Of a stretch of DNA of 64,000 nucleotides, positions 45,610 to 57,640 are shown piece after piece (the first letter of the stretch is position 1; every line of letters begins with the position of its first letter). Source of the stretch: Colius striatus (lineage: Eukaryota > Chordata > Aves > Coliiformes > Coliidae); the NCBI RefSeq assembly GCF_028858725.1, contig NC_084763.1:5394001-5458000 (forward strand), in the 5' to 3' direction. The translations under genes were made by a program, and so were the position numbers. The notes under the pieces are model-generated. The model was not told the origin of the DNA. It ran no database searches and was given only the letters and a program-made list of their open reading frames with translations.

Positions 45610-48600
45610 GTAAGAGCCGCCGGCGCCGCGGGGCCCCCAGCCGCGCCGAGCCCCCAGCCGCGCCGAGCCCCGCCGGGCCGTGCCTCGGAGGCTCGCTGCC
45701 CCTGCAGCCCCGCCTGCTCCCGCTGCCCCTGCAGCTACGGCATCCCAGGGAGATACTGCTCAGTGCCTGCTGGCATCCCAAACTGGGCTTTTCTGTCAGC
45801 TCTCGGCCCCAGAGTTGCCATTTTTGTGCGTGGGTGGGGTGGCTGTGCTTCGTGTCCTCTGCTAAGGAAGGGGACGGTCTCCTCAGTTCCCGTTGCTTGT
45901 GGGTTGCTGCTTGATCTCCTTGCCGATGTCCCAAAGCCTGGTAATACGCCCTGCAAAGGGTACTGTTTATGTAGGCTGAGCTGCCGATGGTCAGTCATTT
46001 CTCCTGTATTAGTGTCCTGGGCTGGGGTTTGCCTTTCCTATCTGTAGGCAACAGAGCAGGTTAACACTTTATACAGTAACTTTATCGGGCTTTTGGTCTC
46101 AATTCAATCTCTAATCTTCTGCACATAAAAAGGTTGCAGTTGTCACGATTTGGGAGCTGCTCCTGTGCCCAAAGGATAGGGTTGAAGTGATCCAGTGTTA
46201 ACACCTTCAGCTCTAAACCAGCTCTGCTAAGTGATCTTCACACTCGAGTTCCCTCTTTCTGTCAGCTTTTATTTGACTGGAATGTTCTAGTAGTTTTTGT
46301 CCCACAGGCTCTGGAGCACAGTGAAATGCCTTAGTAGGTGTTAAGCCAGTCAAGCTTCCCAGTTCCTGTGCTGTTTGCATCCTCGTCCTGCTTTCCTATT
46401 GCTTTAGTGCTCTTGTCAGTCTTGGTTCTCCAAGGGTAAATCTGTCTGCAGCTGAACTACTTCTGTTCTATTTTTCTGCTGAAGGTTTGCTCTCTCGGGG
46501 CATTTGTTTCAAGTGGTTGGCAAAACTTGTATCGGTGGTTTTAGGTTTGAGTTTTGGATGGAAGTTGGAGAAATGCCTGCACTTCAGGGTGGTTCTGATC
46601 AGTATCAAAAACTAGTTCTGGTTTGTCTTCAGGCACTTCATGCATAAAGATGTGTTTGGAGCTAATTATTAGGGAACTTGTGAGGCTGTAAAACCTCTCG
46701 ACAGTGGGAGTGTTCGGTGTGAGAACAGAGACTTGCAGAAATATAACTTGGAAACCCTCCTTCTTCCTAAACTCCTGTGCTAGATTAAATTTAAGCTTGG
46801 AAGGATTTGGGAAGCGACCTTTCTGTAGCTTAAATGAACTTTGTTACAATTCTTGCCTGAAGCTACTGACTGGCAGCCGGGTGCTGGTTTACAGACAGCC
46901 TCTGGCATCTGTTAGTGTCTGTTGTGTTTTGTTTACAGCAGCAGCCAAGGATTACATCCCTGCCTTAAACCACTGGTATTGTGGTAGTTCAGGTATAAGG
47001 CTTTATGTTCCAGACTTGTAAAGGGGCTGGTTTTATTTCTCTGTCCTTATCAGTTGATCTGAGAAAAGATAAGGCTTTGCTGTCTGACATAAAACACGTG
47101 GCTAAAACTCACGTGCACTTGCTGCTTAGGTGCATGTGATGTCTCCTGGAACCGTGGAAAAAAGCTGGAACACAAAAAGTTCCATTGAAACATAAGGAGA
47201 AACTATTTCCCTGCTGAGGTGAGGGAGCCCTGGCACAGGCTGCCCAGGGAGGGTGTGAAGGCTCCTTCCTTGGAGGGCTTCAAACCTGTCTGGACACCTT
47301 CCTATGTGACCTGATCTAGGTGAACCTGCTTCTGCAGGGGGGTTGGACTGGGTGATCCCTAAAGGTCCCTTCCAACCCCCACCATTCTGTGATCCAACAG
47401 TTCTGTGTTTTGAAATGTAGGCTTTCAGAATTTAGAGTTTGCAAGAAGTCTGACCTGATCTAGGTGGACCTGCCTGTGAGACTGCATCTGGAATCTTGTG
47501 TCCAGTTCTGAGCCCCTCAGATCAAGGACAGGGAGTTGCTGGAAAGAGTTCAGCACAGGGCTGCAAACATGATGGATTGGAGCATCTCCCTTGTGATGAA
47601 AGGCTGAGGGAGCTGGGGCTCTTCAGCTTGGAGGAGACTGAGGGGTGACCTCATTCATGGTTACAAATCCATAAAGGGTGGGTGTCAGGAGGATGGAGCC
47701 AGGCTGTGCTCAGTGATGGCCAGTAATAGGCCAAGGGGCAACGTGGACAAGCTGGAACACAAGAAGTTCCAAAGAAACACAAGGAAGAATTTCTTCCCTG
47801 TTGAGGTGAGGGAGCACTGGCAGGGGCTGCCCAGATGGGCTGTGGCGTCTCCTTCTCTGGAGACATTCAAACCCAGCTGGATGAGTTCCTGTGTGACCTA
47901 CTCTAGGTGGGCCTGCTCTGGCAGGGGAGTTGCACTGGATGAGCTTTCCAGATCTCTTCCAGCCCTTGAGATTCTGTGTGACTCTGTGAAACGGTGAAAT
48001 AAATGGCTACTGAGAAGCGTTGGAGCAGCTGGATGTGATCGTCACGAGCGCTGTCATTACAGTACTCTGAGCAGCGTATTTTTAAACGGGGAGAATACAG
48101 CAAGGTTTTTCCTTAAATAAAGCTCTTAGTGAAGCAAGCAGCTCAAGCTTTAGTTTCTGAGCGTGGGTGATTGCATTTGTGGGAATGAGCTGAATCTTTC
48201 TCCTCCTGCAGACCCCTTTGCTGATGCAACAAAGGGCGACGACTTGCTCCCGGCGGGGACTGAGGATTACATTCACATAAGGATCCAGCAGCGGAACGGC
48301 AGGAAGACACTGACAACTGTCCAGGGAATTGCAGATGATTATGACAAGAAGAAACTTGTGAAAGCTTTCAAAAAGGTGAAGTTGCTGATTTGATAATATA
48401 TTCCATGAAGGGATTTGATAGACTCACCTGGACATGTTTCCTATGTGACCTGATCTAGGTGACCCTGCTTCTGCAGGGGGGTTGGACTGGATGATCTCTA
48501 AAGGTCCCTTCCGACCCCTACCATTCTATGATTCTGTGATATGATGTTTCTTCACTCTTACCCAAGACACATCACTCATTCAGGGTGACCCTGCCTTCCT

Positions 48601-50330
48601 GTGTCTAGTGACACTGATTTTTGCTACAGAGTTAAACAGTTTGTTCCTATAAAGAGTTAAATGATATTCTGAAGGTTTCACTAACATTTCCAAGGTATCT
48701 GAATGTGAAGGATAAAATCAGTTTAAAGCAGAACTGTTGAAAGTAGAAGCATTCCTGCTGCTGCCATAGCTGGATTGCTGCTGAAAATGGACATCTGGAG
48801 TTTCCCCAGGACTAAAACATTTATTTACAAACAATGTGCAGTGGGAAGGCCATGTCTGATGACTTTGTTTTCCATTCTTGCAATGGATGTTGGGCAGTTC
48901 CTTCTGCATAGCAGCCAGCCTTTGCCTGAATTTACCATCAGCAGTCTAGTTTGTGTATGTATGTGGCAGTAGATAAGCGTGAAATAGATGTAGCCTTTGC
49001 TTTTCTTGGCATCAGTAAGCAGCTTCTGTGACCAAGTTCTGCTGAAAGGACTTAGTAAGCAAATTGGTAATGTTACATCAGATGTCTTACAAGATGAATG
49101 TTTCTCTCTAGAAATTTGCTTGTAATGGCACTGTGATTGAACATCCTGAATACGGTGAAGTTATCCAGCTTCAAGGTGACCAGAGAAAGAACATTTGCCA
49201 GTTCCTCTTGGAGGTGAGAGACTGCAGATAAATATCTAAACCCCTCTGGAAGCAACACAGTGACAGGTGGAACTGACATTAATTAACCAGCTAAAGATGT
49301 CCACTAGAGTTCCTTTGCATTTTCAGCCAAATGGTAAAATGACACTTGCACTGTGAGACTGAAGCCCCTGGTAAGAACCAGAGCACTGTAGGATGCCTTA
49401 ACACACACCACTTGTTCTGCAGCAGAGCAGCTGGGCTTCTTCCTTTGTAAAATCAAGTGTTTGGTGCCTGCTGTAATGTCGAGGCTGATAACACTATAGA
49501 TGACAGAGTACTGTGGAGTCCTGTGTCCAGTTCTGGGCTCTTCAGCTCAAGAGAGACAGGGAAGTGCTGGAGAGAGGCCAGCACAGGGCCACCAAGATGA
49601 TCAGGGGAGTGGAGCATCTTCCTTATGAGGAAAGGCTGCGGGGACTGGGGCTGTTTGGAGAAGAGGAGACTGAGGGGGAATCTCATTCATATTTACAAGT
49701 ATACAAAATGCTCGGTGTCAGGAGGGTGGGGCAGCACTTTTTCCTATTGTATCTGGTGGCAGGACAAGCAGTAATGGGATGAAGCTGCAATGCAAACAGT
49801 TCCATTTAAACATAAGGAAAAATTATTTCCCTGTTGAGGTGAGGGAGCCCTGACACAGGCTGCCCAGGGAGGGTGTGGAATCTTCTTTGGAGGTCTTCAA
49901 GACCCACCTGGACATGTTCCTGTGTGACCTGATCTAGGTGACCCTGCCTCTGCAGGGGGGTTGGACTGGATGATCTCTAAAGGTCCCTTCCAACTCCTAC
50001 CATTCTGTGATTCCATGATTTACTGAGGGAAATCACGATCAGAGGTGTTGCACTCTCAAAGAATGAGTGCTGGGACTACTGAAGTCATCAGATGTCCATT
50101 AAGGTTCTCTTATTTGTGTTAGTTCTGCTTGTCCCAGAAACATTCTGGAAACTAGAAAAATGGTTTATTGAGTAGATACTGTATTGCAGTTTCTTTAATC
50201 AAAAGAGAAGGTTGTAGTAACTTGGTATCAGTGTAATCCTGTAAATGTTTGAGCTTTACTGAAATATGTTGCTTTTCTCCTTTAGATTGGCATTGTCAAG
50301 GAAGAACAACTGAAAGTTCATGGTTTCTAA
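45579..50330 (+). CDS. EIF1B: Eukaryotic translation initiation factor 1B
   Basis: Join 45579-45609, 48212-48375, 49112-49213 and 50286-50330: 342 nt, 113 residues, the exact family length. eIF1-type proteins bind the 40S subunit next to the P site and enforce stringent AUG selection, leaving on start-codon recognition; they act in the cytoplasm in the 43S/48S complexes. The protein carries the whole SUI1 domain (ITTVQG-type core seen as [20 protein letters not shown]) and ends LKVHGF. The start [16 protein letters not shown], and the tail [18 protein letters not shown] identify the EIF1B paralogue, not EIF1 (which has FLVEIGLAKDDQ). All introns are GT-AG and phases match. Being split, it is not a retrocopy. 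Confidence 0.98.
47161..47394 (+). mobile_element. CR1 3' end fragment
   Basis: Plus orientation: aagctggaacacaaaaagtt, ggagccctggcacaggctgc, ending accattctgtgat. About 230 bp. Confidence 0.92.
47451..47990 (+). mobile_element. CR1 copy (about 540 bp)
   Basis: Plus orientation, second subfamily: gtccagttctgagcccctca, through gggctgcccagatgggctgt, to the tail attctgtgtgactctgtg. The first ~20 bases (tgacctgatctaggtggacc) look like a piece of another CR1 subfamily joined at its 5' end. Confidence 0.9.
48212..48375 (+). CDS. EIF1B: EIF1B coding exon 2
   Basis: Acceptor tttctcctcctgcag; 164 nt encoding [20 protein letters not shown] through [10 protein letters not shown]; donor AAAAAG|GTGAAG (phase 0). 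It holds the first half of the SUI1 domain. Confidence 0.98.
48425..48540 (+). mobile_element. CR1 3' end fragment in EIF1B intron 2
   Basis: Plus orientation: acctggacatgtttcctatg, ggggttggactggatgatct, ending ccattctatgattctgtgat. Only 50 bp downstream of the exon 2 donor. Confidence 0.92.
48541..49111 (+). other. Remainder of EIF1B intron 2
   Basis: Unique intron sequence ending in the acceptor tttctctctag. Nothing recognised. Confidence 0.8.
49112..49213 (+). CDS. EIF1B: EIF1B coding exon 3
   Basis: 102 nt, phase 0-0, encoding [20 protein letters not shown] through ICQFLLE, the second half of the SUI1 fold; donor GAG|GTGAGA. Confidence 0.98.
49214..50285 (+). other. EIF1B intron 3, half made of CR1
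   Basis: About half of this 1.1-kb intron is the CR1 at 49510-50019; the rest is unique and ends in the acceptor ttgcttttctcctttag. Confidence 0.85.
49510..50019 (+). mobile_element. CR1 copy in EIF1B intron 3 (about 510 bp)
   Basis: Plus orientation, from tactgtggagtcctgtgtcc to the tail accattctgtgattccatga. An open frame (49513-49782) encodes the CR1 peptide [20 protein letters not shown], then shifts. Confidence 0.93.
50286..50330 (+). CDS. EIF1B: EIF1B coding exon 4 and stop
   Basis: Encodes [14 protein letters not shown] then TAA at 50328-50330. Confidence 0.98.
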   Translation: MGIVKEEQLKVHGF

Positions 50331-50670
50331 GACACCTGTACTCTCCTGAAGAACCCTGCAATGTTTGATCTTCTTTGGCCTGGCTTGTCTGTGAAAAATG
50401 TATCATTGCAGTGAATGGACTTCCCCGTTACCTGAACATTTAAAGTTTGATTCGGCTTTGCCTGGCTGCCTGAAATATGTGGTGTGTAGCCTAGAAACAC
50501 ATAAGAAAACTTCAGTAAGGTGGTAATGAAGACACTTGGGAACCTTCCAGTGGAAATGTTTCAGCAAGGGTTGTTCAGTTTAGTACTCTCTACCTGATTT
50601 TAACCTGTGGGTTGTATTAAAATAGTGTGTGGTGTTGCTTAAAAATAAAAGTTCATTCATACATGATATT
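50331..50670 (+). other. EIF1B: EIF1B 3' UTR with poly(A) signal
   Basis: AATAAA at 50644-50649 (in cttaaaaataaaagttc) gives a 3' UTR of about 330 nt. A second AATAAA at 50785-50790 could serve a longer form. Confidence 0.8.
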
Positions 50671-53600
50671 CATATATTTTCTGGGATACCTGAAATGCTT
50701 TAGTTTAAGTTTTTAAACTAGCCCAACAGCTTCACTAAAGAATGGCTAAGCTGCTTTGTGGCAAGTGTAGCTCACTGCTGATTGAATAAATTGGAAAATC
50801 CACAGGATGAAGTATTAGCTAATGAATCAGGAGATTAGATCGATGTGCTCTTAGCCTGTAGCTGTAAGACTAGAGCTTTAAAGTCTCTTGTGTAGGTGTA
50901 TTTTAGTAGCAGCATGATGAGACATAAATTGTGGCTGAATAAGTAACTGGATCTTTAAAATTTACTGCAGGGGCTATGAAGTATTAGCATTAAGCTTAGT
51001 AGGACTAAAACAAGCTGAACTCCTTAAGGCTGCTGTTAGTGAGAACATGCTGAACATGTAGGTCTTGCAGAGTACTGCCTAAACAATTGAAGGAGGTCAT
51101 GGGATGTGGCATCTCCCCTGTCACTGAGGGAAGGGGAATGACAGTGAATTGGCTTCTGCCTTGACTGGGCATTTAATGTTGGCAGGCAAGGTGCTGCAAT
51201 GAGCTGGTGGTGGTAACTTCAGAAGGGAGGGAGCAGGCTCTGCACTGACCTTGGGTTTTTCCTGGTAGGAAAGGCTTTGCTGTGGCTAATGGTTAATGTG
51301 GAGGGATTTGAAGTGGGTGTTACTGTACAGAAAGCTGATGTAGTCTGCTTTTCTACCAGGCAGTTCACTCAGTGTTACCTGAAGTTCCAATAGGTTTGTT
51401 CCCCCATGCTTTTCATCTAGTTCTAGTTAGCTGTAGGCGTTTAGGTGGGTGCTTTGAATGTCTGTCTCTACAGAATGCAGTTGCTTCATTTGGTGAAACA
51501 CACAGACCTTGTCTTCTTGAGAGAGTCGTGGAAGCTTTGTGTGAAGCAGTTAAAAACATGCTGAGTTGGGAAACCATGAGAATAGGGGAAAGTGTTAAAA
51601 TACCTTCTTGTAATACCATGTATTCTCTGGACAGGAGGAGACATTTCTTTACTGCTAAGGCTTATTACTAGCTTAGGAAAAAACCTGACTACCTAAGTAA
51701 CCATAGACCAAACTGTATTACTTAATATCACTTTGCTTCCTGTTCAGACTTGCCTTTGTAAACAGAAATGATCGTTTTTAGCTCATTTGAACCTTTAAAA
51801 AGAGATTTCTTAATTGAGCCATGAACCTTTCTGGCACTAGCATCACGGAGCATTCCTATGACCATTTCTTTCTCTGTCTGGTCTAGACAATTCCACTGGT
51901 CAGAATCCAGTGTCTCAGTCTCCACAGATTCTGCCTGGTGTAACAGACTTAAGTGATCCACAGAAAGGATGTTCCAGAAAATTGTGTGCTGTTGCAGTGT
52001 GATGTGTTCAAGAGGAGGAGGAGGACACGTGGAGGGAGCTGCTGCAAAGACACAAAATCCCAGCACACAGAAGGAAAACCCAAAGAACAAGCCTTGCCCA
52101 TTTGCAGAATAAAAGCCTTGTACTGCAAGTTTACCTAGTCCTGATTCATGGATGCTGAAGTAATTTGTCCTTCAGGGGTTCATGGCAAATGCCAGGAAAC
52201 CTGATGTTCTCATTGCAAGCTTATTATCCTGTCCCAGAGGAGAACCAGGCATTCTCTTCTCCCATTTCACTGGTATTACATGAGTGTGTCTAGTGGCTCC
52301 TGAAGTGGAGATTAACAAATGATTAGCAAGTCTCATGTGTTACTGAGTCAGTCTGCCTTTTGGATGGCATTCCATTAACTTGTACTACCTGAGCTTGAGT
52401 CATTCCTCCACAGTCATTCTGCTTGGAAGAGGGAAGAAAAGGATTTGCTTTCTTCCTTTTCCTTTAAAAAGTCCTTTCTGACAGGAGGAACTTTGCAGGT
52501 GATAGGTGGCTTGGGTTTTATGCTGTAGTGCTGCTTCTTGAGTTTTGACCTTTGAAGGGCAAAATTAAGAGGGAATAAGAAGTAACACATTAGAGATGTA
52601 AATAGATGAGATTTGTTGTGGCAAACCTGTTCTTTCTAGAAGGAAGGCAGAAATTCTGTCCTTGTATTTTCAACTAGAACAGTGTCTCTATAAGAGACTG
52701 TATTGTTGCAAGCCAAAGCCTTTGTGCATGTTCTGGAGGAAAGGCTTCAACAACTGAATGTTTTATCTTTATGCTGAAACTTCTTTGTCAAAGCTCAGCC
52801 TGTTTCAGTATGTGTCTGTGTCTCAAAGAGGCTGGAAGACTGGGGAAGAACTGTTTAAATTACTGCTGTGAAAACCTACTTTCACTGGTTTGCAAGCTTC
52901 AATCTTTCCACCTCTTCCAAATAGGTAATGGTAAAGGATGTGGGCCAGAATGGTTGAGGCAGTAGAAGGGAATTAATAACACAGGACACTTTTAAGACCC
53001 ACTCATAGGACTTGAGACTGGGCAGGTACCAGCTGCAAAGGTGGTGACTTCCCTCTGAGAACATTGTGAAGTCTGTCCTCCAGATCTCCAAACCCAAATT
53101 GCTGCCTTAGTGCTCCCCAGGCTCACCCACATGCTGCAGCTGGATGTGGGAGCTGCTGTTTTGGACTCCCAGCCTTGCTCTGCGTAGTTATTTTTGGCTG
53201 TGGTAGCTGCCTCTGCGCTGGTAATGCCAGAGTCAGGTGTCACACAGTCATCTGTTCAGAGCCAGTGTCTGCTCAGGGCAGCTGTGAGCAAGGAAGCCAT
53301 TGCAATTTAAGTCTGGAAGCTGCCCACTTGTTCTTGTGTGTATTACCAGGCCCTGGGCCTGCTAAATCCAACCACGTGTTGGGGATGGATGTGAGGAGCA
53401 CAACTGCAGCCATGGTTTCCTCAGGAAGATTGTCTCAATGGTGCCTGTGCATGATGCACAGCTTCAGGGGCTTTGCTAAAACCTTACCTTCTTGCACAGC
53501 CTAAGTGAAAAGCATTTTGTTCTGGAGGACTGTTTTGGTGAGGGAGGAGGGAACCCCACAAAATAAACCACCTTAGGAAGTAAGTTTGTCTGTTAAGTCC

Positions 53601-56600
53601 ATTTTCATTAGATGGGGTTCTCCTGGACCGCAAAACCTCTGTAACATTTGTTGTTTCTGGTTAAAAATGCTAATTAAACTTCCTTCAGAGTTTGGCATTT
53701 AAAGCCCTGACTAAAAGCCCTTAGGTTAAAATTGTGAAGGGTTGTTAAGGTTTCAATGTTTGCAGTAATACTAATGAAGCGGAGCTTTGCATTTTGCCCT
53801 CTGCTGCTGTCCTGCTTGCAGTGGGGCACAGAGTGCCCTGAAGACACTCAGATCCATAGGGAGCTGCCAGTGAGAGGTAGCCCTGCTGCAGCAAGCTGCC
53901 ACCTTACAGCTTGGGTAAGGTCTGTGATGTGCTGCTCTCTTACAGGCTGTGCTGCTCCAAGCTTACAGTGTAGAACAGATGGACCTTGAGTCCCAGTCAG
54001 CAATTCTCTTTTTCTTAATCCTCCTGGAAGGCTCCTGTGTACAGGATCCATGTCTTACACCATTGTTTCAAGTGCCTCAGGTGGTTCTTACTATGAAAGG
54101 ACAAGGTTGGTATTTAGGCAATGGGGAGCCCTGGTTTGTAGGTGGCTTTGGGACCCAGCAGGGGTTCCTGTCCCTTTGGCATGCTCAGTGTTCCTCTAAT
54201 TAGTGGTTGTTCTCCAGTTGCCACAGCAAAAACTTTTGAGCTGAATAAGGGGAAGATGACATCATTGTTTTGTGTGTGCTGGATGGGTGCTTCATGCCTA
54301 CTGCTTCCAGTTTAAAACCCCCAAACCAGCTCAGAAGAGGGTTTGGACTTGGCATGCCTGTTTGGTGTTTGCTGAGGAGTGATCTCTTCTTTAACAACTC
54401 ATAACCTGAGCGTTGCTAGAGAGTTGGGCCAGCAAAGTCTTTCAACATGAAGTGTGCTAATGTTGTTTTATGTTTGCTTTCCTGAAACAAATGGAATATG
54501 ATGCTGTTATTAAGGAAGATGATTTGGATGGAAGCTAGAAGTAGTGTAATTTAGTAATTTGTAATCAGCTTCAGTTTCCTGTTAATGTTTCCTCTTGACT
54601 TTCTACCATCATCTTGCACTAAACAACTTTAAAATGTTGTGGCTTGTACTGGGATGTCAGAGCTCTAAGCCAAGATGGTCATACTGGCTCGAGGTCTGAA
54701 ATTGGAGGTGGAATATATCATCTGATTTCTTGGATGAGCGAGTGTTTTGTGAGGAAGCTGGTGTCGTGTGCTTGAGTTTGGTCTCAGCTGTTCTAGAATG
54801 TCTTGCATCTGTGAAATGTGACAGCACATTTCTGAAACTAATTTGAGGTCTGGCTGAAAGTACCTGTGCATGTATAATAAAGGCTTTTTCCCATTTTAAG
54901 CCATCTTTGCTATGATTATGCAGCAAGAAGAGCCCTCCACGATCCTCAGTTATCCAAGTTGTGAGGGGAAGAATTCAGCAGCCGTGTTTGCACATCCAAA
55001 GGTGAAGTTCCTCAAAGGCAGGATGATGTGTGATCAGAGAGCAGCTCTGGCTTAAAGATTAAAAAGGGTCCTGCTGGAAAAATCGATGGAGGGGCAGCTC
55101 TTTATCTTCTGTCCAACAGAGAAAGCTGGATACCAATGTAAGGTGAACAGAGCGGGTGGCCGTGGGTGGTACCAACATATCCATACTTGGAACACTGGTG
55201 AAAACGTGGCCCTGCAAAGGGATGCTTGTTGGTGTCTGGTGTGGCTGCTACCTGACTTACAGCTGGAACTTGAAGCCCAGGTCTGGATTAGGCCTTGAAG
55301 ATACAGAACAAAACCACTGGCCAGGTGGTCACCTGTGAATTGATCCCTCCGTTACTCAAGGTAATTTGTACCAGTGGGAATTCAGTATGAAAAAGGTCCT
55401 TAGAAGGAAGAATGGAAGAATATTTTCTTCCTTACCTACCTTTCCTTTAGGTAAGAGTCCCTTCCAGTACTAGCTGAAGTCACACTGAAACCAGATCTTC
55501 CTTCAGCAACGCTGCAGGAGATGGAAGGGGTTTCTGCAGAGGGTGGGAGGGAAGGAGGTGTCTGCATCATGCTGCCAAGCAGAGCAGCACACAGCCCTCT
55601 GGGTTGCCTCCACCTGCAGCCAGCCTGAAAAACAACCCCAAACCAGCCTGTGAAGTTGTAGAAATCATGAAGGCCAACGTTCAGCAGATGACACATGAGC
55701 ACCCAAGGACAGAGTTTTACTTACAAAAGCAAGAGCTCGCTGTGGGTAGCAGCTGAGTGCCACAGGAGGAAGACAGAGGCAGTAGGAATGCAGGGGAAAC
55801 AGAGGGCAGCACCCAGAGCTGCCTGGGAGCTCTGTGGGCCCTTCCCCAGGAGGGGGCACGTGTGTTCCTTGGAACTTTCTGTGTCTTGGCTGTGTTCTGT
55901 TTACCTGCTGCATCCGCCCTTCTCCAGTCACCCAAATTACAGGTGATGATCCCTAATCTCTGGGTTTCCAGGATATTATCAGCTGCCACTAATACTGACG
56001 CAGTTGAGGCACATTTTCAGGAGGAAAGCATTAGGGATGCTCCCAAGGGAAAGCTTAGCTGAAACTACTGGGTACAAGGAGACAATGCCAGAATCTTCCA
56101 AGTGCACAAAGTTTTGCCTGTTCACTGAAAATTTGCACAGAGCTCCACTTGATGGGACCAAAAGATCCTGAAAAGCCCCGAGTTTGCTGCCACACACACA
56201 CTGCTTTTCATGTGCACAGATCTGAACACTCTGGGTTTGGACATTCAAGCTCCTGGCACGTGTGTATGAACCACTCCTGACGTCTTTTCCTTCTGAGAAT
56301 ATGTTCCAGTGTTTCCTCTTGCTATCAGATAGGCTGTTTCTTGGGTTTCTCCAAATTCTCTGGGAATTAACACAGGATTCTTTTGAGTCATGAAGAATTA
56401 GAAGTCTAAATTTGCAGGGGGAAATGTAGAGCAGATGTAGACTGCAGTGACAGAGTCTGCTTTAAAGAAGCTCTAGCCTGTACATTTCTGCACTTAGGCA
56501 CATAGTGCATTTTCTCTCTGGTTCTGCATGGCTGTCCCTGTCTGTGCTCTGGAGGAAAGAAGCAGTAGGAAGAGTTGCTGCTGCTTCTCCTTTGTTCCTG

Positions 56601-57044
56601 CAGGAACATGCTCTCCAGCACCGTGGGATCAAGTCTGCCAACGAGCCAGGCTATAAGCAGCCTCTGGAGCTGCCAGTCCTGCAGCTCTCCTGCCTCCATC
56701 CATGAATTATGTCATGCCCTGCTGGGAAAATCTGCAGGTCAGGGCCTGTGTCATTGTCCTGGGTGGGTGAAACACCAAGCAGGGTGACTGATTTGTGACC
56801 AGAGGACAGCCACATAAATGTAATAGCTAAATTAGTAGTAGTGACTGAATAGTAGATCCAGCTACACAAAGCAACTTGCTTGCTTGTTTTCATCTCAGAG
56901 TGCTTCTGCCCTCCACACCATTGTTATCTTTTCATGTGCTTTACTTTCAGTCATGGAATCTCTTCACCTTGCTCTGGTATTCTCTGTACAGAGTGAAAGG
57001 TTCCATCAGCTGGTGCCAAGTCTGTTACTGCTCTGTGAAATCAG
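50671..57044. other. Gene-poor region downstream of EIF1B
   Basis: No gene identified and, notably, no CR1 that I can see for about 6.3 kb. Weak exon-like pieces on the minus strand (51728-52090, 54665-54863, 55440-55533) are described under findings. ENTPD3, the next gene in human, is not recognisable here. Confidence 0.55.
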
Positions 57045-57640
57045 AGAGTCACAGAATCTCAAGGGCTGGAAGGGACCTCGAAAGCTCATCCAGTACAACC
57101 CCCCTGCCAGAGCAGAGCCACCTAGACTAGGTCACACAGGAGCTCATCCAGATGGGTTTGGAATGGCTCCAGAGAAGGAGACTCCACACCCCATCTGGGC
57201 AGCCCTTTCCCTCACCTCAACAGGGAAGTTTTTCCTTGTGTTTCTTTGGAGCCTCTTCTGTTCCAGCTTGTACCCATTGCCCCTTGTCCTATCATTGGCC
57301 ATCACTGAGCACAGCCTGGCTCCATCCTCCTGACACCCGCCCTTTATGGATTTGTAACCATGAATGAGGTCACCCCTCAGTCTCCTCCAAGCTGCAGAGC
57401 CCCAACTCCCTCAGCCTTTCATCACAAGGGAGATGCTCCACTCCATCATCTCTGTGGCCCTGCACTGAACTCTCTCCAGCACCTCCCTGTTCTTCTGGAA
57501 CTGAGGAGCCCAGAACTGGACACAAGATTCCAGATGTGGTTTCACAAGGGCAGAGTAGAGGCAGACGAGAACCTCTCTCCACCTACTGCCCACAGCCCTG
57601 CTAATCCAGCCCAGGATGCCCTTGGCCTTCTTGGTGGAGG
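57045..57640 (-). mobile_element. CR1 copy (about 600 bp)
   Basis: Minus orientation, second subfamily: agagtcacagaatctcaagg through catctgggcagccc to the segment encoding [21 protein letters not shown] short deletion removes part of the usual tgccagtgctccctcac block near 57210. Confidence 0.92.

Larger units (their letters stand above)
44940..45760 (+). promoter_or_regulatory. EIF1B: CpG island / EIF1B promoter
   Basis: About 800 bp of very GC- and CpG-rich DNA around the first exon of EIF1B, abrupt against AT-rich flanks. It contains the 79-bp tandem repeat (45075-45257), a YY1-type motif GCCGCCATTT at 45305-45314, and a pyrimidine-rich stretch (45385-45480) resembling the TCT/TOP start region of translation-factor genes. 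There is no TATA box. Long minus-strand frames here come from GC richness. Confidence 0.85.
45610..48211 (+). other. EIF1B intron 1 (2.6 kb)
   Basis: Starts in the CpG island. Two plus-orientation CR1 copies (47161-47394 and 47451-47990) occupy its 3' third. Nothing else was recognised. Confidence 0.85.

Noticed and set aside
44905-46047. Long overlapping frames on both strands near the EIF1B start
   Set aside because: Stop codons are rare in a CpG island; the peptides are Arg/Pro/Gly-rich shadows of the tandem repeat and promoter.
45579-50330. EIF1 or an EIF1 retrocopy
   Set aside because: It has three introns, and the C-terminal residues ([11 protein letters not shown]) fit EIF1B.
56505-56705. 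Plus-strand frame after a good acceptor (tttgttcctgcag)
   Set aside because: No donor or partner exon, and the peptide is not convincing.
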